Shown piece by piece: positions 1 to 5,606 of a stretch of 6,037 bases of DNA; the first letter of the stretch is position 1, and every line of letters starts with the position of its first letter. The notes below the pieces were generated by a model, which did no database searches, was not told the origin of the DNA, and was given only the letters and a program-made list of their open reading frames with translations. The stretch covers positions 1 through 6,037 of the forward strand of contig JAJQGR010000024.1 of the NCBI GenBank assembly GCA_021200345.1, written 5' to 3'. The position numbers were made by a program, and so were the translations under genes. This DNA is from Lachnospiraceae bacterium. GTDB taxonomy: Bacteria; Bacillota; Clostridia; Lachnospirales; Lachnospiraceae.

Positions 1-1
1 C

Positions 2-499
2 GACGGAATCTTCAGCTCCATGTCCTGCCCTCTGTTTTACACAATGAACTCCACAGGGCCTGCCCGCGCCGTATCCATCGTATATTACGGTTTTATACTG
101 TCGACCTTTTTCTGTTATTATTACATTCTGGGATATCTGCACCGATTATTAGCGGAAAGAAATATCTCTTTCAGACGTTTGGTGCCAACATCCCTCTTTC
201 CTGCAGCATCCATTGTTCTGACTGTCTTTTTATGCCTTTCGGGGCATGCCGGTAATCTGACAGTCGTCAAATCAACGGCACTCCTGATCAGCGGCGAAGC
301 CAGAGCATACGACGAGGAATATCAGGCGCGCCTGGAAATTCTGAACGATCCTGAAATTACCGACGTGGTTCTTTCTTCTTTTATACACCAGCCGGACATG
401 CTCTACAATGGGGATCTTGGCGCCAACCCGGCGGATGATCTGAATCAGAAAATTGCCTATTATTTTAACAAGTCTTCCGTCATCGTTGTCAGCCAGTAA
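2..499 (+). CDS. C-terminal fragment of a polytopic membrane protein, DUF6056-like (partial, 5' end outside window)
   Basis: The reading frame is open from the left edge (first full codon at base 2) to a TAA at 497-499, giving 165 residues. The first in-frame ATG at base 20 has no upstream ribosome binding site, so the true start lies outside. Two hydrophobic segments are visible, about residues 24-44 (rich in Tyr and Phe) and 58-77. A soluble tail of about 85 residues follows. The tail pattern is SGEARAYDEEYQAR, then a Pro-containing strand (HQPDMLY), then DLNQKIAYYF and a hydrophobic end. This resembles the C-terminal domain I recall from DUF6056 membrane proteins of Firmicutes, where a short Asn-x-x-x-Ala-x-Tyr-Tyr motif closes the protein. 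That family is polytopic and of unknown biochemical role; a cell-surface glycan function is sometimes supposed but nothing here shows it. The gene converges on the purine operon, with 36 bases between stop codons. The coding call is firm, the family call moderate. Confidence 0.7.
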   Translation, partial: DGIFSSMSCPLFYTMNSTGPARAVSIVYYGFILSTFFCYYYILGYLHRLLAERNISFRRLVPTSLFPAASIVLTVFLCLSGHAGNLTVVKSTALLISGEARAYDEEYQARLEILNDPEITDVVLSSFIHQPDMLYNGDLGANPADDLNQKIAYYFNKSSVIVVSQ

Positions 500-535
500 A
501 GACGCTGCTTCGGTACCGGGTTTTAGACTGCCGGA

Positions 536-1714
536 CTAGTGATGGAACAGCCGGATTCCGGTAAACACCATAGCCATCCCCAGCTCATTGGCACGCCCAA
601 TCACCGCGTCATCGCGTACAGAACCGCCGGGCTGAGCCACATATTTGACACCGCTCTTATAAGCTCTGTCAATATTGTCAAAAAATGGGAAAAAGGCATC
701 GGATCCCAGAGTTACATCGGTCAGGCCGTCAAGCCAGGCCCGCTTTTCCTCTCTGGTAAATACCGGGGGCTTTTCTGAAAATGTATGCTCCCACTTGCCG
801 TCCGCCAGAAGATCCTCATACTCATCACCGATATACAGATCAATGGCGTTGTCTCTGTCCGGCCGGCTGATTTTATTCAGGAAAGGCAGATTCATCACCT
901 GAGGAGCCTGTCGCAGATACCAGTTATCCGCTTTCTGTCCTGCCAGACGGGTGCAGTGAATCCGGGACTGCTGACCGGCGCCAATCCCGATGGCCTGACC
1001 GTCTTTCACATAACAGACCGAGTTGGACTGAGTATATTTCAGGGTAATCAGAGCGATCTTCATATCACTCAGGGCATTTGCCGGAATGTCCTTATTTTCC
1101 GTCACAATATTGGAAAGGAAATCCTCGTTAATATCCAGCTCGTTCCTGCCCTGCTCAAAGGTAACGCCAAACACCTGCTTGTGCTCCACCTGCGCCGGAT
1201 GATAGTCCGGATCAATCTGAATGATATTATAGCCGCCCTTCTTTTTCTGCAGCAGAAGTTCCATGGCCTCCTCAGTATAGCCCGGTGCGATAACGCCGTC
1301 CGACACTTCTCTCTTGATCAGTCTGGCTGTGTCTTTGTCACATACATCAGACAGAGCGATAAAATCACCAAAGGAGCTCATTCTGTCCGCGCCTCTGGCT
1401 CTGGCATAGGCACAGGCTAAGGGAGACAGTTCCCCAAGATCATCCACCCAGTAAATCTTTGCCAGCGTGTCCGTCAAAGGCAAACCCACAGCGGCACCGG
1501 CGGGAGAGACATGTTTAAAGGATGTGGCCGCGGGCAGGCCGGTGGCCTTCTTCAGCTCGCTGACCAGCTGCCAGCCGTTTAAGGCGTCCAGAAAATTGAT
1601 GTAGCCCGGGCGGCCGTTTAAGACAGTCACAGGCAGCTCACCGCCATCCTCCATGAAGATGCGGGAAGGTTTCTGGTTGGGGTTACAGCCGTATTTTAAC
1701 TGTAGTTCGTTCAT
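536..1714 (-). CDS. purH: Stand-alone AICAR transformylase (phosphoribosylaminoimidazolecarboxamide formyltransferase; PurH lacking its cyclohydrolase domain)
   Basis: This cytoplasmic enzyme transfers a formyl group from 10-formyltetrahydrofolate to AICAR, giving FAICAR, the penultimate step of de novo IMP synthesis. The 392-residue protein begins directly at the transformylase domain: LKYGCNPNQ (6-14) matches the usual RYGxNPHQ opening, with Asn in place of the common His. The catalytic Lys-His pair lies in SFKHVSPAG (K67, H68). Other hallmarks are KYTQSNSVCYVKDGQ (226-240), GAGQQSRIHCTRLAG (245-259), LGSDAFFPFFDNID (336-349) and QPGGSVRDDAVIG (361-373). Bifunctional PurH is about 510-530 residues and carries an extra N-terminal MGS-like IMP cyclohydrolase domain of about 190 residues, which is absent. 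The start is supported by AAGGAG six bases upstream (1721-1726). It is the last gene of the operon, 47 bases after the IMP cyclohydrolase stop, with no terminator between. The symbol is used for the transformylase half only. Confidence 0.95.
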   Translation of the reverse strand: MNELQLKYGCNPNQKPSRIFMEDGGELPVTVLNGRPGYINFLDALNGWQLVSELKKATGLPAATSFKHVSPAGAAVGLPLTDTLAKIYWVDDLGELSPLACAYARARGADRMSSFGDFIALSDVCDKDTARLIKREVSDGVIAPGYTEEAMELLLQKKKGGYNIIQIDPDYHPAQVEHKQVFGVTFEQGRNELDINEDFLSNIVTENKDIPANALSDMKIALITLKYTQSNSVCYVKDGQAIGIGAGQQSRIHCTRLAGQKADNWYLRQAPQVMNLPFLNKISRPDRDNAIDLYIGDEYEDLLADGKWEHTFSEKPPVFTREEKRAWLDGLTDVTLGSDAFFPFFDNIDRAYKSGVKYVAQPGGSVRDDAVIGRANELGMAMVFTGIRLFHH

Positions 1715-1761
1715 CGGTTTCTCCTTTTGATTGATAGATTATGATTCTTCAGGACCCGGTG

Positions 1762-2481
1762 TCATGAACGCAGATTTTTGTTCAGGATGCGCGTCTCACA
1801 GGTTCCGGTCGCAATGTCGATGTAGCGGACGAAGAGGGAAATCTTATTTTCCTCATTGAGGTTCGTCCAGAGCATGTCGGTAAAGACATCGATATCGTCC
1901 AGTATTTGCACCCGTCTGGGCTCTCCCTCAAAGCTGGGAAGGGGATTAACGTTCTCCTGGTAGGTGTGAAGAAAGCGTCCCTCGCCCGGCACGGGAGTGT
2001 CATAGGCGTAGGTATAGCGGTCACAGGCATCCGGGTTTCCATTTGCCGATTTCAAAATGGACAGGGCATAACCGAAGGTGTCGTCGTGCACATCCAGGAT
2101 TCCGGAAATCCGGGGCGTATAGTTGGGGCCGTCCGGCTCAAACTGACGGGTTCTTAAGGACTGCTCAAAGGTTTTGCCGGCGGCAATGCCGTCATAAATG
2201 GTATCCGTCTGATCGCCGTTGGTCACAATGGTATATTGACCCAGCACCCGCACCGGGGCATAGATAATCAGGCTGGGATCCTCCACTTTCGACGGGTCGT
2301 AAGCCTCCGTGCGGATTCCATCCCCCTCTTTGATAAACACGCGGTTTCTGGAGTTTAAGCTCCGTCCCATAATAAAGTAGGCGGCAACGGCTTTCTTTCC
2401 GTCGGGGGAAAGACCGATCACGATACCTCTGCCCGGATAAGGGTTCGAGGCAAGCTCCCGGGCCAGATTCTTGATTTCCAT
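1762..2481 (-). CDS. purO: IMP cyclohydrolase, PurO-type (archaeal-like Ntn-hydrolase fold)
   Basis: Predicted to close the ring of FAICAR to give IMP, the last step of de novo purine synthesis, in the cytoplasm. The 239-residue protein matches my recollection of the IMP_cyclohyd family (PF07826, archaeal PurO), which has an N-terminal-nucleophile-hydrolase-like fold unrelated to the MGS-like domain of PurH. Visible conserved blocks are YPGRGIVIG (15-23), YFIMGRSLNSRNRVF (35-49), TNGDQTDTIYDG (87-98), EPDGPNYTPRISG (115-127) and GEGRFLHTY (167-175). Archaeal PurO is about 200 residues, so this form is slightly longer. Two start codons are possible. The ATG at 2487 lies only one base after AAGGAG (2489-2494), while the ATG at 2481 has seven bases of spacing and begins MEIKNLA; I chose 2481. 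The gene follows guaB by 12 bases and precedes the stand-alone transformylase, which lacks exactly this activity. That context strongly supports the assignment. Confidence 0.9.
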   Translation of the reverse strand: MEIKNLARELASNPYPGRGIVIGLSPDGKKAVAAYFIMGRSLNSRNRVFIKEGDGIRTEAYDPSKVEDPSLIIYAPVRVLGQYTIVTNGDQTDTIYDGIAAGKTFEQSLRTRQFEPDGPNYTPRISGILDVHDDTFGYALSILKSANGNPDACDRYTYAYDTPVPGEGRFLHTYQENVNPLPSFEGEPRRVQILDDIDVFTDMLWTNLNEENKISLFVRYIDIATGTCETRILNKNLRS

Positions 2482-2488
2482 AGTCATT

Positions 2489-2494
2489 CTCCTT
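2489..2494 (-). promoter_or_regulatory. Shine-Dalgarno site overlapping the guaB stop, deciding the purO start
   Basis: AAGGAG on the minus strand overlaps the last base of the guaB TAA (2494-2496). It is one base from the ATG at 2487 and seven from the ATG at 2481, so the second ATG is the likely start. The overlap suggests that ribosomes finishing guaB help initiate on the cyclohydrolase gene. Confidence 0.75.
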
Positions 2495-3948
2495 TACTGA
2501 TCCACTGAATAGTTGGGAGCTTCCTTGGTGATGTGAATGTCATGGGGATGGCTTTCCTTTAAGGCCGCCGCAGAAATCTTGATAAAGCGGCTGTTCTCCT
2601 GCAGTTCAGAGATGGTCGCGGCCCCACAGTAACCCATACCGGAGCGAATCCCGCCGATCATCTGGAACACCGTATCCTCCACGCTGCCCTTATAGGCCAC
2701 CCGGCCTTCCACACCCTCCGGCACCAGCTTTTTGGCATCGGTCTGGAAATAGCGGTCCTTAGAGCCGTTCTCCATGGCGCCGATGGAGCCCATGCCACGG
2801 TAAACCTTGTATTTTCTGCCCTGGTACAGTTCGAAATCACCGGGAGCCTCATCACAGCCCGCAAACAGGGAACCCATCATGCAAACGCTGCCTCCGGCGG
2901 CCAGTGCTTTGGTCATATCGCCGGAGAACTTGATGCCTCCGTCAGCGATAATCGGGATACCGTACTCCTTCGCCACAGCATAGCAGTCCATGATCGCGGT
3001 AATCTGAGGAACACCAATGCCGGCCACCACGCGGGTGGTACAGATGGAGCCGGGCCCAATACCCACTTTCACAGCATCCGCGCCGGCTTCGATCAGTGCC
3101 TTTGTGGCTTCACCGGTAGCTACGTTGCCGGCAATCACCTGAAGCTCGGGATACGCCTCCTTTAACATTTTCACGCAGCGGATCACATTGGCGGAATGGC
3201 CATGGGCAGAATCCAAAACCACCACGTCCACATGGGCTCTGATCAGTGCCTCTGCCCGCTCCAGCACGTTAGCTGTAATGCCCAGCGCCGCGCCGCAGAG
3301 CAATCGTCCCTGGGAATCTTTCGCCGCATTGGGATATTTCACTGTCTTCTCAATGTCCTTAATGGTGATCAGCCCTTTCAGATTAAAATCATCATCTACA
3401 ATGGGGAGCTTCTCCACCTTTGCTCTGGACAGGATCTTTTTGGCCTCCTCCAGGGTTGTCCCCTCTTTGGCAGTGACCAGGTTTTTGCTGGTCATCACCT
3501 GTTTAATGGGAAGACTGTAGTCGGCCTCAAACTTCAGATCACGATTGGTGATAATACCCACCAGTTTTTTTCCCTCTGTAATCGGTACGCCGGAAATCTT
3601 GAACTTACTCATCAGCGCGTCCGCGTCCGCCAGCGTATGATCCTCGGAAAGATAAAAAGGATCCGTAATCACGCCGTTCTCTGAACGCTTCACCCTGTCC
3701 ACCTCTTCCGCCTGCGCTTCAATGGACATATTCTTATGAATAATGCCAATGCCGCCCTGACGCGCCATCGCAATGGCCATGGCGTGCTCCGTCACGGTAT
3801 CCATGCCAGCGCTCATCATGGGGATGTGCAGCCGGATGGTCTTTGTCAGCTGCGTGGATACATCCACCTGATTGGGGATCACCTCAGAATAGCTCGGAAC
3901 TAACAGTACGTCGTCGAAAGTAATGCCTTCACCTATAATTTTGCCCAT
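2494..3948 (-). CDS. guaB: IMP dehydrogenase (inosine-5'-monophosphate dehydrogenase)
   Basis: Oxidises IMP to XMP with NAD+, the first committed and rate-limiting step towards GMP; a cytoplasmic tetramer in this family. The 484-residue protein is full length for bacterial IMPDH (about 485-490). The N-terminal barrel part opens with EGITFDDVLLVPSYS (7-21) and contains MMSAGMDTVTE (44-54). A Bateman module of two CBS domains spans about 95-205, with GVPITEGKKLVGIITNRD (120-137) and LPIVDDDFNLKGLITIKD (181-198). The barrel resumes with DSAHGHS (246-252), AGNVATGE (273-280) and the active-site loop GIGPGSICTTR, placing the catalytic cysteine at C303. IADGGIK (334-340) and GSLFAG (359-364) contribute phosphate and substrate contacts. 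The mobile flap carries the conserved Arg-Tyr pair R399-Y400 in GSKDRYFQ. The start is supported by AGGAGG at 3954-3959, five bases upstream. It is the first gene of the operon, with its own promoter. Confidence 0.98.
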   Translation of the reverse strand: MGKIIGEGITFDDVLLVPSYSEVIPNQVDVSTQLTKTIRLHIPMMSAGMDTVTEHAMAIAMARQGGIGIIHKNMSIEAQAEEVDRVKRSENGVITDPFYLSEDHTLADADALMSKFKISGVPITEGKKLVGIITNRDLKFEADYSLPIKQVMTSKNLVTAKEGTTLEEAKKILSRAKVEKLPIVDDDFNLKGLITIKDIEKTVKYPNAAKDSQGRLLCGAALGITANVLERAEALIRAHVDVVVLDSAHGHSANVIRCVKMLKEAYPELQVIAGNVATGEATKALIEAGADAVKVGIGPGSICTTRVVAGIGVPQITAIMDCYAVAKEYGIPIIADGGIKFSGDMTKALAAGGSVCMMGSLFAGCDEAPGDFELYQGRKYKVYRGMGSIGAMENGSKDRYFQTDAKKLVPEGVEGRVAYKGSVEDTVFQMIGGIRSGMGYCGAATISELQENSRFIKISAAALKESHPHDIHITKEAPNYSVDQ

Positions 3949-4003
3949 GTTCTCCTCCTGTCCGGTTTTCTTGTATTTATCATTGGAATATAATTATTAC
4001 ACG

Positions 4004-4033
4004 AGTATATATGAGAGGCTGCGGAAAAGTCAA
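4004..4033 (-). promoter_or_regulatory. Predicted sigma-A promoter of the guaB-purO-purH operon
   Basis: On the minus strand, TTGACT (4028-4033) and TATACT (4004-4009) are separated by 18 bases, each one mismatch from consensus. Transcription would begin near 3997, leaving a leader of roughly 48 bases before the guaB start codon. The leader is AT-rich and too short for a purine riboswitch, and I see no clear operator within it. The -35 element begins only four bases beyond the T-tract of the upstream gene's terminator. Confidence 0.75.
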
Positions 4034-4036
4034 CAG

Positions 4037-4078
4037 AAAAAATAGCAGAAAGCAAGGCAGCCCCAGCCTTGTCTTCTG
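4037..4078 (-). terminator. Intrinsic terminator of the DUF6106-like gene
   Basis: Read on the minus strand, a stem formed by 4066-4078 and 4046-4058 encloses the seven-base loop TGGGGCT. Six inner pairs are perfect (ACAAGGC with GCCTTG and a G-T wobble), then one mismatch, then five outer pairs. Three bases later comes a run of six T (4037-4042). It lies 10 bases downstream of the 4088 stop codon. It would insulate the purine operon from the upstream gene. Confidence 0.8.
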
Positions 4079-4087
4079 TCATTGGTG

Positions 4088-4588
4088 TCAATTCAGAAAA
4101 ACCTTGTTGGGTGCTGCCCGATAGAGCGCATTCGCAAATTCATCATTCAATTCCAGAAATACCTGAACCCCCGTGTTGTAGTACATAATGAAAATCGGAT
4201 TCTCCGGCTGCTTTGTATTGCTGGTATAATCAACTTTCTTGTACTGCCTGTGGCGGAAACCGTCCAGATGCACGGATTTCTCCGGTGCGATAATCTCCGC
4301 CTTGCCCAGATCGTAGACAGCCACCCTTTTTCTGCTGGTCTTATTGGCAATCCGGTCCACGGAAATCTCCCTGTCCACGTAGGAATATTCATACTCAACC
4401 TTGGTATAGCGGAACACAAACCAGGTGGCAATTCCAAACACAACGATCAAAAACAGCGCAATCGCGCTCGCTGTCATCAGATATAAAAGCACCGCCAGCA
4501 CAATTAACGCAATGCAGACCCCCCGCAGCGCCTTTCCCTTGCCCGTCATCTTCCTGTCTACCAGCCACTCCACATACGTTTCGTTCAT
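4088..4588 (-). CDS. Small two-helix membrane protein, DUF6106-like, function unknown
   Basis: The predicted product has 166 residues. A short basic N-terminus (MNETYVEWLVDRK) precedes two hydrophobic segments, about 21-39 and 41-59, separated by a tight turn. The remaining 105 residues form a soluble, probably cytoplasmic domain starting KVEYEYSYVDREISVDRI (63-80), with a basic patch (SRKRVAVYDLG, 85-95) and an end pattern of YNTGVQVFLELNDEF. The YEYxYxxxEIxxDxI and RK features are what I remember of DUF6106, a Lachnospiraceae family of unknown role; the domain might be PH-like, but that is a guess. The start at 4588 has AAGGAG with seven-base spacing (4596-4601). The frame stays open upstream to TTG codons at 4622-4630, which have a second AAGGAG (4631-4636), so a 14-residue N-terminal extension cannot be excluded. 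An intrinsic terminator follows, and the upstream neighbour is divergent, so it appears monocistronic. Confidence 0.8.
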   Translation of the reverse strand: MNETYVEWLVDRKMTGKGKALRGVCIALIVLAVLLYLMTASAIALFLIVVFGIATWFVFRYTKVEYEYSYVDREISVDRIANKTSRKRVAVYDLGKAEIIAPEKSVHLDGFRHRQYKKVDYTSNTKQPENPIFIMYYNTGVQVFLELNDEFANALYRAAPNKVFLN

Positions 4589-4643
4589 GATTCTGCTCCT
4601 TATCTTCTGCCGCCATATAATCAACAGCAACTCCTTAGCGATC

Positions 4644-4652
4644 AGTATAGCA
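4644..4652 (-). promoter_or_regulatory. Predicted extended -10 promoter of the DUF6106-like gene
   Basis: On the minus strand the sequence TGCTATACT gives an extended -10 element (TGn followed by TATACT). A match to the -35 consensus 17 bases further upstream is poor (TTTCCT), consistent with reliance on the extended -10. Initiation would fall near 4637, about 50 bases before the preferred start at 4588. The leader then holds two Shine-Dalgarno-like AAGGAG sites. Confidence 0.55.
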
Positions 4653-4664
4653 CATCCTTCTGAG

Positions 4665-4796
4665 AAAAGGAAATGAAATTTTACCTGAAATGTGATTTTA
4701 TGTTATTTTAATGAACTTTCTTTTTCCTTCATTGACAAGAGAAACGAAAATGATTAGAGTAAATGTAACATTGGGAAGCGCAGCGCATTTCCTTTT
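4665..4796. repeat. 11-bp perfect inverted repeat flanking the divergent control region
   Basis: CATTTCCTTTT occurs at 4786-4796 on the plus strand and at 4665-4675 on the minus strand, 110 bases apart. Each copy reads towards the gene it precedes. The minus-strand copy overlaps the -35 region of the DUF6106-like gene's promoter; the plus-strand copy is in the leader of the acidic protein gene and overlaps the hairpin. The low sequence complexity leaves chance possible. Confidence 0.4.
4732..4760 (+). promoter_or_regulatory. Predicted sigma-A promoter of the acidic membrane protein gene
   Basis: A perfect TTGACA at 4732-4737 and TAGAGT at 4755-4760 are separated by 17 bases. The -10 matches consensus at four of six positions. 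Initiation would be near 4767, giving a leader of about 63 bases that contains a small hairpin with a T-tract (4774-4797) and the GGAGG site. Confidence 0.7.
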
Positions 4797-4797
4797 T
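4774..4797 (+). other. Small hairpin followed by T5 in the leader of the acidic membrane protein gene
   Basis: GGAAGCG (4774-4780) pairs with CGC (4784-4786) and TTCC (4789-4792) around a three-base loop, with a two-base bulge (4787-4788). Five T follow directly (4793-4797). It has the outline of a weak intrinsic terminator or attenuator, placed between the predicted start site and the ribosome binding site. The bulge and tight loop make its stability doubtful. Confidence 0.3.
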
Positions 4798-4829
4798 AAC
4801 GATATGAAAGACTATTGGAGGCTGTTTCT

Positions 4830-5606
4830 ATGGCTGTAATGGACGAATTTAAAGAAGAACGGGACAAAATCAAACACGGGACTTTCAAGGAAAAATGGAA
4901 ATATTTCTGGGATTATTACAAATGGCATGTGATCGGTACGGCCTTTGTGCTGGTAGTGGCGGTCTGGATGATCCATGATATTGTCACCCAGAAAGAGAGT
5001 GCGCTGTACGTGGAACTGCTAAACTGCGCCACTGTTTATGATGACAGCGAATATCTCTCCGGTGTGGAAGAATATCTTGGGATTGAGGACGGTCAGGCGC
5101 TGACCGTAGAGGCCGGTCTGGACGTGACGGATGACACTGAGGATTACACCGCTTTCGAGGTGCTTGCCATCCGCATCGCCGCCAAGGAGATGGATGTGAT
5201 GGTCGCAGAGGAAGAAACGATTTCCGGTTATGCCGGGGAGGATACCCTGATTGATCTGACTACCGTGATGACTGAGGAACAGCTTGAGCACTATTCGGAT
5301 TACTTTTATTATGTGGATTACGCTCTGATCGAGAGCGGTTACTATGAAAATGAGGACTTAAGCTACGAGGACATGATCTTTGACGGCACCGCGGGGCATG
5401 TTTCCCCGGAGGATATGGAACAGCCTGTAGCGGTAGGCGTCTATATCAATACCACCGCTGAACCCGGCGATTATGTCTGCACCACCGCTGAATTCAATTC
5501 CAATTATTATTACAGCGGGGAGGCGATCTTTTCGATCATGTTTTATTCCGAGCATACGGATGCGGCTCTCCAGTTCCTGGATTATATATGCGGCTACGCC
5601 TCATAA
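4830..5606 (+). CDS. Single-pass membrane protein with very acidic, tyrosine-rich outer domain; function unknown
   Basis: I do not recognise a named family. The 258-residue product has a strongly basic N-terminal tail (residues 1-31, with K8, R11, K13, K15, K20, K22, K24 and K31), one transmembrane helix at about 33-50, and an outer domain of about 205 residues. By the positive-inside rule the tail is cytoplasmic and the domain external, with the helix acting as an uncleaved anchor. Residues 51-258 contain about 46 Asp/Glu, 22 Tyr and only three Lys/Arg (K55, R114, K119). The stretch MDVMVAEEETISGYAGEDTL, followed by a Leu-Thr segment and EEQLEHYSDY, resembles the 'marked component then Leu-Thr' phrasing of type 2 solute-binding proteins. 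A degenerate binding-protein-like ectodomain is therefore possible. The ATG at 4830 has GGAGG eight bases upstream (4817-4821). An in-frame TTG at 4815 overlaps that site and is rejected as the start. The 3' end overlaps the convergent phosphatase gene. Confidence 0.85.
   Translation: MAVMDEFKEERDKIKHGTFKEKWKYFWDYYKWHVIGTAFVLVVAVWMIHDIVTQKESALYVELLNCATVYDDSEYLSGVEEYLGIEDGQALTVEAGLDVTDDTEDYTAFEVLAIRIAAKEMDVMVAEEETISGYAGEDTLIDLTTVMTEEQLEHYSDYFYYVDYALIESGYYENEDLSYEDMIFDGTAGHVSPEDMEQPVAVGVYINTTAEPGDYVCTTAEFNSNYYYSGEAIFSIMFYSEHTDAALQFLDYICGYAS

Noticed and set aside
500..535. Possible bidirectional terminator between the convergent DUF6056-like gene and the transformylase
   Set aside because: The palindrome CGGTACCG (511-518) has no loop, and the alternative CCGG/CCGG stem (four pairs) is weak and not followed by a convincing T-tract on either strand.
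785..1420. Long plus-strand open frame (211 codons) opposite the AICAR transformylase
   Set aside because: It is antisense to a gene with clear catalytic motifs, has no ribosome binding site, and its protein resembles no family. It is a by-product of coding bias on the other strand.
3196..3684. Plus-strand open frame (162 codons) opposite guaB
   Set aside because: It lies wholly within the CBS and barrel region of guaB and overlaps another antisense frame. No start signal or recognisable domain is present.
3949..4003. Possible purine riboswitch or PurR operator upstream of guaB
   Set aside because: The leader after the predicted promoter is only about 48 bases, too short for a purine aptamer with an expression platform, and no paired CGAA/TTCG boxes are visible.
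4082..4486. Plus-strand open frame opposite the DUF6106-like gene
   Set aside because: The minus-strand gene has a good ribosome binding site, promoter and terminator, while this frame has none of these.
4815..4829. TTG at 4815 as the start of the acidic membrane protein
   Set aside because: The TTG is part of the Shine-Dalgarno sequence TTGGAGG itself and has no binding site of its own. The ATG at 4830 has ideal spacing.
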